Shown here piece after piece: positions 47,033 to 60,695 of a stretch of DNA of 64,000 nt. The DNA comes from Trichoplax sp. H2. Taxonomy: Eukaryota > Placozoa > Uniplacotomia > Trichoplacea. Under the pieces are notes generated by a model, which worked only from the letters and a program-made list of their open reading frames with translations, was not told the DNA's origin and made no database searches. Where the stretch lies: positions 179,480-243,479 of the forward strand of contig NOWV01000117.1 in the NCBI GenBank assembly GCA_003344405.1, read 5' to 3'. The position numbers and the translations under genes were made by a program. Every line of letters begins with the position of its first letter. The first letter of the stretch is position 1.

Positions 47033-50000
47033 CCTACAATATACTGGCTACCATAGGCTATTGGAAGCAAGCCATTCTTCTTCACTACGCTAACTGCCAT
47101 ACCTACTATCTATTAAAAGCAAGTTTACAGTCTTGAAATATGGACGATAATGTAGCACCTACAGTATTCAGTGTCTCTATAGTCACAACTAGCAGATGTT
47201 GGCGAAAGCAGTTGAGCAGCATACTAAAAGCTGCAAGGGAGCAAAAACTATATTTACAGTATTCGATGTCAATGTGTGTATAATTATATACGATATGGAC
47301 CACTGACATGAATACTTACTAGAATAATACACAAGCACAAAATACTAGTAATTGCATTTTAATTGGTTTTAATTTAAAAATATTCTCCCCAGCTAAATGG
47401 CTGTATTCCGAAAGGTACAACCGTTATGCGTATTTCAGTTATACCGTAGTGCTGTACAAAAATTCAAGAACTCCAAATCCTAGTGATGAGCTATGATTTT
47501 AGAAGGATAAATACTGAAGTTAGCAATATTAAATAGCAAACCAGAGAATTAGTATACAGTAATTATTGCACCGAAAAGACGTCCCTCCTGTGCGATAAAT
47601 GAAAAGGAACTGTAATAAATCTACAATTGCGATATTAAGCACAACCGACTGTTCTATCTGATATAGTACTTTACTTCTTATTGCTATCGCGCTTTCAAAA
47701 TACATAACTGCTGCAGCTAGTTACGATCACTAAAGAAATGAATCAAGCTCGCAGCCAAACCTCATTTGACTATCGGTAGTGCAGTTATCCAATTATGCGT
47801 ATTTACTGATAAAGTCTCACTGTGTTCGTGATCTTTCTACTATTACAAAGTGATATCACCTGAACTTTTTCTTTTTATTGCTATCTTATTAATAAAGCTG
47901 AATGTCTGCTGGTAAAAACAGGAGGGTGGATTTTGTAGTTAGTCTATAAATTAATGATAAACACTATCATAGCTCCATTGTAATACAGTCCTCAATAAGG
48001 TCATGATGACAGATTAGATTAAATAAATGGGAGAGTATTTATATTATCTCCTCAAATTCAGATGGTCATTGATACAGAAGAAAACTGATTGAGGCAGCAA
48101 AGCCAAGTTTGATTAGAAATCAAAGCCTTATCATACTACTTTTAAGACACTTTTCAGGTCCACTTAAATCATATTTCAATATATTCTCGTATTTACAGCA
48201 CACATATAAATACCGTGGAATCAACAGGTGCATATGATCCATGTTCTAATCCGGTCATAAGTAACTTAAAAATTAGATGTTGCAGTTTTTCAACCCTGCC
48301 CTTTAAGAATTTAATATTGTCTATGCATACGTGTGATACTAATTGAAGTTATTTATGAGTTCATAAAGAGAGTCTGCAGTACAGCTCGATGCTACTGAGT
48401 ATTCATGCATCGTCAGGAGGTTACTGCAATCACAACTCTCATCCAGCTTAACTGTAGCAAGTAAATATTTATTTTGATTTACACATCCATTTCAATTTTG
48501 GAACCATACAACTAATAAATAATTAAATTAGAAATCAGATGATGTCTTCTTTTTACAAAATACCGTAATAGAATTTCTTCCGTAGGGCAACAAGCTAAAT
48601 TAATAATCTTTACTATCATTTTGATACTACGATTGGAAATCTCTTTACTCTACTACTAATAGAATTTCTTTATACAGGTAATGATTACATCTACAATAAT
48701 ATTGACTATAAAGAAAAGTTAAAAAATCTACATTCATTGCAGGTATAATGATGTCTGATATTCCATTGAGCTATATTATATCCTATATACTTACTTAACA
48801 GGCTTACAGAACTATTTTAATATAGGAAGAGTGAATAAGCTAACCTACCATTACATAAAGTGGGTAAATTTCTTGAAGAATCGGATTGCTACTAGCAACA
48901 GACCAGTAGAAATCATAACAAAAGCTTAATAGCAAGGATGAATACAGAACTGAAAATATGTCATACCTATTTTAAATTAAATCACAGACTGGAAGACAAC
49001 ATTATTAACGAGAGCTTATAAGGATTACAGATCTATTACAAGCATATAAAAGCAATCAAATACTACGTATCCAGTCAACGCTCAAACGCATATTGGAGAT
49101 AATGATACTGTTCAGAATTCAGTATCTTAAGCTAATGAATGAACTACGAGTACATTTCTTGCTAAGGAATGTTAAAACGATACTGTCAGTAGTTCGTACG
49201 AACTACCGTGAAGAAATAGCTATCTAAATTTGGCGAATATAATATAGTGATAATATATTACAATTAGTTACTTACAATAGGAATTACTCTAATTATAAAT
49301 GTGTTACAGTAAATTTAATGCTGTGTTGTAATGTGCACTGAAATGATTCTGTGAATGGACATGTTGTAGTTCGACTGTTAAAAATTAGTTAGTAGATGTT
49401 CTCACCTAAGTATTTTTATAAGATGACTCATGAATGTTAGCTGCTGTAGAAGGGTATATAAGCCGGCCAGATAGTTGAATAAAGTAGTTTTCAATTGTCT
49501 AATTGAGTTTAACGTAGAATCAAAGGCGTCTAAATTCTTGTGAGTAGGGATACTGAATCCGCAGATTTTTAAAGATTTAGAGATTTATTTTACGTTATCC
49601 TTGTCACGAAGCTGGTTTGTGACAGATACAGAAATCGCAGCGAATGTATTCACTATAACTAAGATTAATCTAACAATACTGAAGAGACTTTTGAATGCGA
49701 AGGAGTTATTAAATATAAAATTATCCAGTTGAGGCATCGGGTCTGTGCTTAATGCTGTCATATCAATGATTGCATCCATACAGAAAGGTAGAGATATTAC
49801 GATCTGCAGTAATATCAAGCGAATAATCTCTACGATATTAATTTGATTCTCACGACTGCAAGTTAAACTTAAAAAATCTCCTTTATTTTCACCTTACCAA
49901 CGAGCAACTTAATGACTTATTCAAATTTAACATAAGCCGAAATCTTCCCTTTTTCTCTATCGTATCTCCTTTTTATACCATTATAGTTAATACATCAATA

Positions 50001-51759
50001 CTCTATAATTGTTAAGTTATTTTTAAGGTTAGTTAATAAAACCACGACAACACTAAATATGTTTTAACACATAATCTCACGACAGTAATTACCCCTAAAA
50101 TGGTGAACATAACCAGTAATAATTCCTAATATGGAAATCAATTGAACATAACATTGGTCATCATTCGTTTTGACGTAGAATAAACAGGAGGTTTCTAAGT
50201 AAGGAGGAAGGAGATATTCGTATAAGTATATTAACAGTAGTTGGCAATAAAGAGAGGGCGAAGACAACTCCTGCTTCATAATAAATCACTTTGCAATTGG
50301 ATGATAATTTTTCAACCTTGTCACAAGAATTTGAGAAATTTTACATTGTATTAGTAATGAGTAGTAACTCAAGATTTTAAAGTGTCCTTGGAGTAGTGGA
50401 TTGCAGACATGTTTTAATATTTATTATGAAAAATAGAGGATATGTTGACGTCAGAAAGTAGGGAAAGCATCTGTTCGTGGATGCCCAATCCTGCGATTGA
50501 CATCCTGCTGTTCATAACCGTGAACTACAAGTCTTTGCGATATTTATAGCATTAGATTTCTTCATTTTGAAATCATATATTTATAATCTCTTAAACATGT
50601 AGAATAAAGTTGAGGAGCTGACGTGATCATAGCGGTAAGAGTATTAGACAAAGAAGTTTAACTTATATGTATTGTACTACTATACCCTCTAGGTAGTGTA
50701 ATCTATAATAAAATCAATCTGCTGGTTCATTAATGAGTAAAATGAGATAACTAACAATAATTAATAGATTAGTGGCTAGATATGGAGACAGCGATTAAAA
50801 TACGCGTATATTTACATTTACTATCCAAGCATTTTAGATCTTCCACTTTCTTTATTAGCCATGGTATATTTCGTGGTAATAAAAGTTATATGATTCAGTA
50901 CTTATGTAGGTAGTAACATAATATCATAAAACAGATTGCTTAGGAATAGTAATACTTTGGTGACTAATTTCTCATCAAATATAAATTCAAATGTGAAATA
51001 TTTCTCAGTACAGTAATCAAATGTGATGTCAAAGTGTATAAACAAGAAATTCGTCGAATTAAGATAGCATCCTTTACCAAGTACAACGAATATTATAGCA
51101 GTCCAAACTTTAGAAAAGCAATCTGACATCACCGTTTACGGATATGCCTCTTACTGTTCTATTAATATTTAGATTATCATCAATGGAATATTTATTACTT
51201 TAAATCCAGTAATTATTTCACGTTATTATGTATAGAGATCCTGTATTTGATAAGTCATTAATTTCGCTTAAAGTAAATAAACTAAATTCTTTATCAAATG
51301 AATAAAATTATTCATAAATGCATTTTTAAGTAATAACTAGCCACTACCCATGGCAATAAAAGAATTACTGTGTCTCTCTATAGTCACGAGCGTGCGATTA
51401 TCATAAATCATACTGTCATAAAATAGTTCAAATACCATGGTTTGTAGTCATAATTTTGTAACGAATTGCGTATAAATATAATTGATGTACGGATTCTGGT
51501 GAAATCTTATCAATTTTGCTATTTTTGAAATTAGCGAAAAAGCAAATTTTAATCAACTTCGATAACTAATCACACGTTCTAAAATGGCTAAAATCAACTC
51601 ATCTCGGAAATTTTTATTTAATCTTACCCTAATCAATGTGAGTATTCATCTTGATAAATAGCACGGTATATAATAATAAGTTAAGAAACTATATAAAAAG
51701 TAACAATCTAAGTTCAATTACTGTTTGTGCAATAAAGCCTTCGTTACGATTCACAGAGA
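47033..51759. other. Gene-poor region, no gene supported
   Basis: AT-rich sequence without recognisable exons on either strand. Short frames at 49585-49818 and 50902-51132 (minus) are hydrophobic by composition only and lack splice context. Regulatory DNA for the D8C/EGF gene may lie at the right end. Confidence 0.4.
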
Positions 51760-51845
51760 ATGTCGTTGATTGAATTGTTTCAAACATTCTTTCGTACCTT
51801 ACTTGTAACTGTATTACTTAATTTTGTTCTAAGTCATGCCAGGCA
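51760..51845 (+). other. Candidate signal-peptide exon of the D8C/EGF gene
   Basis: An ATG at 51760 opens MSLIELFQTFFRT followed by LLVTVLLNFVLSHA, a plausible secretion signal placed about 400 bp before the first module exon. No phase-1 GT donor ends it, although the first module needs one. Either another small exon intervenes or this is not the start. It is reported as the best visible candidate only. Confidence 0.3.
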
Positions 51846-52157
51846 ATACTTTATCTTATGGATTTAGTAAATGATCGTTTAGTATTTCTGTTAATTTATT
51901 AAATTTAAGACAGAGTGCCATACTTTTTTAAATCATAGTAACACAAATAAATTTGATTTTCCGATTCTCTCTTAGATGGTCTTAATGGCTACCAGACCGC
52001 AAGTAAATGCTACCGGTTAAGCTATAGTAATTCAAATCACTAAATTACATATTGTTACAACAATGCAGGAATTTAAGCGACTTTTCAGCTATAAACGGTT
52101 TGCTTATCAATCTAATGTTATCAGTAAAGGACTTACAATATTTTTAATACCCCATAG

Positions 52158-53800
52158 ATCCTTGTATAGATTATACCGTAATATCAGACAAAAGTCGATC
52201 AATATTCGAGAATTTAGGCACTATTGGATGTGATAGGAACTTGACAAATTCTTGGTATCGATTTGATGGAGGCCAAAATAGTCAGATGATGCAAACCACT
52301 TGTATTGAACAAATCCCAAAATGTGGAACCCTCGGCCCTGGTTGGATGATAGGCAAACATCCTACAGGTAAGTATTATCATATTTGGTAGGACTTACGTT
52401 ATGTAGATTATATCTATCAGTGCCTTTTCTCTTGTAATATACTGTAGCTTCATGAAGCCATAATGATGACTGTATTGGCAATTGCTGTATAAATCTTATA
52501 TTTAAATGGGTTTGAAGAAATGAGAACATTGTAAACATTTAGTTCTTGTAGTTTTGAAAATATCGGAAGCACAACGTGTTGATAACGATTTTGAAACTTT
52601 CTTACAAAACTTATCTTCTTCTTAAAATCAATTGATTTTTAGTTGGTGATCGAGTCGTCAACAGAACAGTTTGTTTTTATAGCTATGATGATTGTTGCTT
52701 TGGAAGATTAAGTATTCAAGTTCAAAATTGTCGACAATTTTTCGTCTATCGCCTGCCCTCAACCATTAATTTGTTAGTTTGTGCTGGCTATTGCACGACT
52801 AAAAAGGGTAATTAGACAAGCTTCATGAATATGAAATATAGAATAATAACGATAGCTGAAATTCTGCTTTCAGAGACCTAAAATTCTAATTTATCATTAG
52901 TATAAGTAATAATTTAGATATTACTTTAATATTTGATATTATCAGATCCTTGTAATCCCAATCCATGTGTAAATGACGGCGAATGTAGAAAAGCGAACGG
53001 AGCATATCAATGCAAATGCCAGCATGATTTTACAGGAAAAAATTGCGAAAATAGTTAGTATAGCAAGTTGAAACATTTCAATAGTAGTATAGTTAAAACT
53101 TAAATAATATTGCAAGTAGATGAAAAAGAAATATATAACCTTACGATGACTAAATTTTAGATGTAAATCCATGTAAAGCTAATCCTTGCCGCTATGGTAA
53201 TTGCTCAGTAGCTGGAAACGATTACAAGTGTACATGTTTTTCTGGATATACAGGAGAAAACTGCGATCAGGGTCAGGCTCCGTTTCAATAATTCTCATGA
53301 TATTGCCTCAGATGCCAGAGTATATAATTTTAGTATGAAGACAAAAAGAGTTCTACAATCTCCATTCTTTCAGTTTACTACAAAGTTTAAAATCACGCAA
53401 TATAGGATAGATTATAACTGATATGGACCAACATTGTTTCTTTGGTAAAAAAAGATATTAATAAGGTTTACTTCTATTAGGATGTGTTTATTTCGCTTCT
53501 CAGTTTGTACTATGCACCGCCATTATCACTTGATATATCACTAGATATAAGAACTTACAACTCTAAGTAGTAATATTCAGAATTCGATCACTGTCTTAAA
53601 GTACATTTCTCCTTTTAATGTGTATGTAACTTTGATCAGTATTATTAACTTAGTATTCTATCTTTTTGACGTCTTAGATATCGATGAGTGTACGACGAAA
53701 CTTCATGACTGCCAAGAAATTTGTGGGAATACTCGTGGTAGCTATCGTTGTTCATGCCGCAGAGGAAATATTTTATTATCAGATCAGATATCTTGTTTCA
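52158..53800 (+). repeat. Cassette 1: D10C-EGF-EGF-EGF
   Basis: Exons 52158-52367 (210 nt), 52643-52807 (165), 52946-53053 (108), 53161-53271 (111) and 53678-53800 (123). The D8C halves carry 4 and 6 cysteines, ten in all. The third EGF opens DIDEC. Confidence 0.88.
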
Positions 53801-56800
53801 GTAAGTGTATCTATTTGTATTGCTATAATAATCAAAGCGATATTAAGAAGTCAAAATCCTTTACAAAGGTTATTTGCAGATAGAATTGAAAGTCATGTAA
53901 TGTAGTTTAAGACAATTATTTACCAAAGACCATTCTGCTATGATCGCTAGATCCTTGCAGAAGTGCAATTCATCTAACAGATACTTCAAGATCAATCTAT
54001 GCCTCGACTTATCGCCTTACATGTGATCAATCTTTTCTTAATGGGTCTTGGTATCGCTTTAATGGTGGTCCAAAAAGCCAAATGATGTTGACTAGTCGAG
54101 TGAGCATGGTTAATTGCGGAACGGTATCGCCGGGGTGGCTAGTAGATAATCATCCAACTAGTAGGTTTATATCCATTAAATGCATTGCTTGAGTTTTATT
54201 AATCATTTCAAGCTGTAACAATATTGTTAGCGCTGCATATTAATTTTTACATTTCTTGATAATAGTGCAGGAAGGTATCATTTCAGCGCGTGTCTGCTTC
54301 ATTTGGGGCATCAATACCTGCAAATGGAATCAAACTATTCATATTAGAAATTGTGGCTCTCATTTTGTTTATAAATTACCGCCACCATCGACTTGCTACT
54401 TACGTTATTGTAGTGATAAGCGCAGTAAGTGCTATATTCTTACGTTCTATATTCCCTTTTGCTGTCATGACTTTATCATCAACCTTTTAACTGAGTCTAT
54501 TTTATCATAATTCATTGTAAGATTAGCTATAACTGTCATTGCAGCCACGATTTCAAAAGTTATTGATTTTGTTCCGGTAGTTTCAACTTGGTTTCTGTCA
54601 TTGTTTGTGATATATTGTAGCCAATATATTGGATAGTTTTAATGGCTTATTACTAAACAATAATATTTTACTGGTACGACAGTCATCCTTTAATGTGATA
54701 GAGTATTTTTATCATAAATTATTGTTTTATTGTACGCAAACTTAAGATAGGTACGGTATTAAAAATTGTTCTTGTAATAATAGTTAAGCTATTAATGATC
54801 TTATGTTAGCTTTCTTCTCTCTTCATTCAAGCTTATTGCGATCCTGATCCTTGTGTTAATGGTACTTGCCAGACTACTGATGTTGGATTTCGCTGTCACT
54901 GTCAACAAGGATATCGAGGGATGTTATGCCAGCATGGTAATAAGAATTTCAGTTATATTCATGAGCTGTTGTATGGTACTAGTCATAAAATCCGTCCCTC
55001 TACTGACGGTTAACGTCTGTAGAATTTAGTTTCGTAAGCTATAGAAAACGATATAACTAATGCATAGATATTTTAACCGTAACATGGAAAAAAACAGATT
55101 ATAATTATAAATTCAAAGGCTTGATGGTACGATATTGCATGAGTACTTTATTCGATGTAAAATGAAGATAAACAGGTCTCATTGCTAGCGCATATAATTA
55201 AAATATACTAATCCAACTAATAGAAATTGATGAATGTGCTTCCAACCCTTGTCAACATGGTCGTTGTATCAACACAGACGGCAGCTATCGTTGTGAGTGC
55301 CACATAGGATTTACTGGTCAAAATTGCGATACAGGTGGGATATATGTTGATCTCTTCTTTCTTAATCTAATTAATTTTTAATTCAACGCTGTAACAAAGC
55401 CGACGGTTCTTTTACGAAATTAACATCACCACTCGGATTGATTTGAAAGCTTGCGTAAAAAGAAAATAGTTGCATTTAACTGGTTAAGTATTTTATATAT
55501 TCGCAGATATTAATGAATGTGACTATGCCAATGGTAACTGCTCCCAAAATTGCATTAACTTACCAGGAAGTTATCACTGTCAGTGTCGATTAGGTTTTAT
55601 ACTTGAGCCAAATGGTCGAGAGTGTATAGGTAAATGGTTTCTTCTAACTGCTAAAGATACTATAAGATCGGCATATTTCGTTCATAATTTACGTTTTCAT
55701 CACGGTTTTAGCCTAACACTATTTTTCCGATTAGCACGAACGTAGTACGCTGTGCTAAAATTAAAAGTACCTAAAAGGATCGAAGAATTGGATGCTTTAT
55801 ATTCCATTCAAATGCTTAATTACCTCAAAATATCATTCTGATAGTCTATCCTAATAGAATAGTAATTTCGAAGCATGCTACTCGTTTACGGCAATAAGTT
55901 ACGATTTATCATACCTTAATATTGAAGTAGTTCTGCAGCTGTGAATTATATAATTTTACCATTTAGTTTTGATGGTCTATTCCATTCTTGAGAAAAGAAA
56001 ATATTCAGATTTATCGTGTAGCAAATGTTGTTGAAGGGATTTCTTATATTTTTAGTATTATAATTGTACATGCAAATGCTATAACTAAATTGTAAGAAAT
56101 AGATTTCGATTGACTTACGTGGTTTCACTGTAACGGTTATTCATAATTTTACTTTTTACCCAAATCCCATTATTTTCATTTTCATTATGACATAGACCCG
56201 TGCATGAACTTCTTTTGGTTAAGAAATACTTCAAGATGGCTATCTAATCGTAATGCAGATCCACTCTATTGCGATAAACATACTTTAAAAGCAAACTGGT
56301 ATCGTATTAGTAGTACTTCTAAAGATATGATGTTGCCCAATCAATGTACTCCAGTTTTGCGATGCCAAACTCTCTCTACTGGTTGGCTCAACGGCACCCA
56401 TCCAAGAGGTATTGCCTTTTATCGAGAAAGGAATAGAAATATAGCCGTATAATAATATTAAAATAGATAATCATATGTAATAGTTATTGACTAAACTATC
56501 ATTTCTTTTTGAATTATTCGATGGTTACCGATACTGAATAATTAGTTCGCGATGGTGTAGTAAATAAAACAGTTTGTTTTAATTATAATGGAAATTGTTG
56601 CTACATGTCTAATACAATTATGGTCAAAAATTGTATTAGTTACTTTGTCTACTACCTAACGCCGACCATGACATGTAGTCCTGAAACAAGATACTGTACT
56701 ACCGATTTCGGTAAGTAAATCTCTATGCTATATAGTTTCTTTAGCTACCTTCTTGCCAATTTTCTCATTTTATTTCGTTTCCGTGGTTCATATTTATGTG

Positions 56801-59800
56801 ATCCTGACTTCATGATTATGATTTATGTATCACTGACTATATTGGCTATAGAATTTGTTGTTTAATTCCCATCAACTGAGAAGTTTATCCTATATTAACA
56901 GACGTATGTGATCCTAATCCTTGCTTTCATGGAGACTGCGTGAATGTTCGATCAGATCAGTATAGATGTCGTTGTAAATCTGGCTTTACTGGAAAACATT
57001 GCGAAACAGGTACGGTAATCAGCAGTGAATGATAAAATTTAAATAATTAATAATATACAAGCATGATAGAGTTAAAATTAGCGAATCACTTCTTTATTTA
57101 ATTACTTCATCATTTCCTACGATGATATTCATGTATCACATTTTTTTGTGACTACTGATTCTTCGTACTATATAGGAAAAGTGCTATCCAAGCATTTTAT
57201 TCCTTGAAATTTAAAATGATTTTAGATAGATTTGCAAATCTTGATATAGTGCCAATAATAAAAGAAACTAATACGAATAGCAGCGATTTGATTCCTATTA
57301 AATCAATTTTCTTCATATCTCTCCACCTGTAGCTATCAATGAATGTTCCTCTAATCCATGCGTTAGAGGTCGATGCGTAGATAGTATAGGAAAATATCGT
57401 TGTATTTGTGATACTGGAATGACAGGAGTCCACTGTGATCAAGGTAGAGATGCAATTACTATAAAAAACTTCAATAAAATAGAAAATTAGATTTAGACAT
57501 TTAGTAACACTATTAATTACGTTGATAAGATATGCTGATGAAGCGCTAAGGTAGCCTAATCAATGTAATCAATGCAATCAATGCAAGTAATGAAGTAAAA
57601 TGTAGATGAGTAAGCAATAATGATACTTTCTTTATGATTTTTCTAGATGTTAATGAATGCTTGTTAAGCAATGGCGGCTGCGATGGAGCTTGTCATAACC
57701 AATATGCAAGCTATTATTGCTCTTGTCCAGTGCATCAAGATTTAGATTCGGATAATCGTACTTGTATAGGTTATAATATAATCTTGAAAAATTTTAATCT
57801 AGGAATTCGAATGTATATATGCATAGATAATGTTTGCAGTAGTATCCTATTTTATCCGGATGTTAATAATCAAAATATTTATTATTATGCTAAAAGATCC
57901 CTGTAATACCCAGACTTCTTCGTTAGTGGATTCTATTAGTGAAAAAATGACGATTTTTCTGAGTTACTCCATTGTCAGCAAATGTCAAAAAGTTAGCTTA
58001 CTCGCAAAATCTCCAAAGAAATGGTATCGTGCTAGTCTAGCTTCAAATTGCTCGGCAATCGCCAGATGGACCGGCCATGATCAGGGTAATCCTAGATTAG
58101 CATCATAGAAACGTTATACGTGACGTTCCTTTATCGTAAGACATCGTAGCTTATTTATAAGTTGTTCGAGCCGTTGTTTGTATTATTCTGTATGTGATTC
58201 GAAATGCTAAACCGTGTTATAATGGCCTAGAAACAATACTACAATTAATCAAAGGCATCTATATTTGAATCACAAAATTATATATATTCTGTCGAAAGCA
58301 ATGACTGCTTTAAATGTTGTTCCGATCACCTTTACCATTTTACAATAATAATCGAAAATAATTCCAATTGTGAGACCGTATTATAAGTCAAAATCGACGG
58401 TAATGTTCATTTATAATTAAATGCAAGTATAAACGTCTGATATTGCACTAAAATGATTGCTTCCACGTCAACTATGGTGATTTATTATTTTATTCCTACA
58501 ATTCTTAAGTTAACTCTAATCATTAAACTACGTTGTGATAGAAAAAGTTACCATTAATGGGTATACTTAATTCAAATAGGTGACGAGTACTTACAAATTG
58601 CTAAACGCAACGCCTGCTTTCATTTTGGGTTGCAACATTGTGCTATGACACTTCCTGTACGAGTTAAACATTGCCGTGGATATTATATGTATAAGATCGA
58701 TAGACTATCTGCATGCTATCTGAATTTTTGTAGCCGAATACAAGGTAAAAGAATGTCTTTCATTGAAATTATAGCAGAATCGTCATTATTGGACATTAGA
58801 AAATAAATTGCATTATACTAGATAACTGTGATTCAAGTCCCTGTCAGAATGGTGTTTGCGTGTCAACACAAAACGGCTACGAATGTCGATGTAAACCCGG
58901 TTATCATGGAGTTCATTGTGAAGTTGGTAAGAAATTCCCATGCGAAGGATATAGCAGTCAGTACTACTTGCATTTTGTAAATCGAGTCTTTATAAGTCAA
59001 AATTATTTGTTTCACGCTTTTACGTATATGTCTATGATATTTTACTTACAAGTTCAAATTTATAATTATAAATTTTATAACTTAACGTCCTTTAAGCATT
59101 AAGCTAGATTTTAGGCTAGCAAATTAGCCGCATTATGTATATCTGTATGACAGTATTCTTGCATATTTACGTCATTTATGTTCATCTTTATGATGTTATA
59201 CTTACAAATTTGTATCTCAAGAAAGCCATAGATTGCTAATTTAAATCTTTATTAGTCATAGTGCGAGTTACATATGCGAATAAGTTTCATTTGTATATTG
59301 GTAGCACTGCATTTATGTAATCATATTGTCATTCTCGTAGACGTTTGCAGTTTAAATCCTTGTTATAATGGCCGATGTACTGTAACGGAATCTGGGAATT
59401 ACAACTGCATATGTCGCGAAGGTTATTCTGGTAAACAATGTGAAACAGGTACATCAATGGATGCAATATATGTATAAATATCTTCCCGCCGTAAACATAA
59501 ATTAGATTAATTGCAAACTGCCAAGCTTCGGCTAGGCTATTTCATGTTAGTAACCAATGTAAATTTTTCCATTCTGCTGTAGCCATATGCTATACTAAAC
59601 CAAGGTCGTGCCTAGATCTCATTAAAAGGCAAAAATCGTATTTACCTAGCGGGTATTATCAAATTTACGATAAAAATGGCTGCCAACAGGGCCATATGAC
59701 AGCTCAAGGATTATTAGTATACTGTGATTTTGAATCAGAACCAGGCTATGCTTGGACATTAATAGAATCTTTCTCCCGTTTCAACGCTCAAATAAGTCAA

Positions 59801-60334
59801 ATTAATAAAGGATTTGCGTATAGTGACGGCTTCAACTCTGATTCACCACGTTATCGTTGGCAGGGCTACCGTATGACCTTAGATCAAATGTGGCAGTTAT
59901 ACCAGGTTAATAGACGATTAACAGTAAAACCAATGTGGCGAGCAACCTGTAATTTTAATCCTAATGACGATCGGAATCATTACCCTAAAACGGATTATCT
60001 TCGTGGTTTATTTGATATCCTAAATATATTAAAATATAACAGCCTTGGCGATTGCTACTTAGTAGATTCAGTTAATATTCGTAGTTTTGGTTGTCGGCAA
60101 TGTATGGTTCCATTTTGGTCTAGCAACGATGTTCACCTTCATATTGATTCATCTCGTCAGTGCTGTACTCGCCATTTCTATGATAGCGTGGAAAGTGAAG
60201 ATAATTTTGGCTACTACCATCCTTATAGCACAGCATTTAGTTGTACAGCTACTTTTAACAGTACAACCAATTGGTGGATTGGTGGAAAGATACATGATAA
60301 TGACGATCTGGCTAGTAGGCCAACTATTCTTTAA
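52158..60334 (+). CDS. Secreted D8C/D10C-EGF modular protein with fibrinogen-like C-terminus
   Basis: Twenty plus-strand exons, of which 19 are modules with phase 1 at both ends. The order is four cassettes of D8C half a, D8C half b, EGF, EGF, EGF; in the fourth the third EGF is replaced by a terminal exon, 59583-60334. D8C (also called D10C) is the cysteine-rich domain of uromodulin, GP2 and OIT3, recognised here by DPC, WYRF.GG, CGT..PGW, the TVCF start of half b, and closing YC. EGF modules show C.CxxG(Y/F)xGxxC; those opening DIDEC, DINEC, DVNEC and EIDEC are of calcium-binding type. The last exon starts [20 protein letters not shown] and contains [17 protein letters not shown], like the N-terminal part of fibrinogen-related domains, then an unrecognised Cys-rich tail. 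There is no transmembrane segment. About 1,155 residues are covered, and the first exon or exons are missing. The likely role is extracellular matrix, mucus or surface adhesion (inference). Confidence 0.85.
53951..55629 (+). repeat. Cassette 2: D8C-EGF-EGF-EGF
   Basis: Exons 53951-54160 (210 nt), 54266-54424 (159), 54832-54936 (105), 55224-55334 (111) and 55507-55629 (123). The D8C halves have 3 and 5 cysteines: the TTC-type cysteine of half a and one member of the CC pair of half b are both gone. EGF modules two and three open EIDEC and DINEC. Confidence 0.88.
56196..57769 (+). repeat. Cassette 3: D10C-EGF-EGF-EGF
   Basis: Exons 56196-56408 (213 nt), 56546-56710 (165), 56902-57009 (108), 57333-57443 (111) and 57647-57769 (123). 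Ten cysteines in the D8C halves, as in cassette 1. EGF modules two and three open AINEC and DVNEC. Confidence 0.88.
57897..60334 (+). repeat. Cassette 4: diverged D8C-EGF-EGF, then fibrinogen-like end
   Basis: Exons 57897-58085 (189 nt), 58580-58744 (165), 58822-58926 (105), 59341-59448 (108) and terminal 59583-60334 (752). The first D8C half is shortened and has lost the GGxxxxM region; WYR and WTG landmarks remain. Eight cysteines are left, missing the same two as cassette 2. Confidence 0.82.
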
Positions 60335-60695
60335 CATCATAACCTTCCACAGAACCATAAGATTCTTCATGATATTTATAAAGACTAAGAAATACATAAA
60401 TTATGTAATCATCTAATAGCTATGTAGCTCTACAATCTATAGAGTTGGTAGATCATGCTACCGCACTTAAATGAAAATTTGTTACCCCGTACTGTATCTT
60501 CAATATTATAGCAATAAATAGAACTGTGATGGATTTCACTTTAATAGATGGTATAAGACATTATCACAATGAAAGTATTTTTACAAACACTTTTGAATAA
60601 AATAGTGTGTTTGGTACAACGTTGTTACTTTGAATCTTAAATATTATAATAAACATGTCTTTGATTATGAATAAGTAATTTGACTTTACGCCTAT

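Noticed and set aside
49585-49818. 77-codon hydrophobic minus-strand frame
   Set aside because: Hydrophobic composition is expected from AT-rich DNA; there is no start context, donor or partner exon.
60087-60416. 109-codon plus-strand frame
   Set aside because: It is an out-of-frame shadow of the terminal exon of the D8C/EGF protein, whose frame is fixed by Cys pattern and splice phase.
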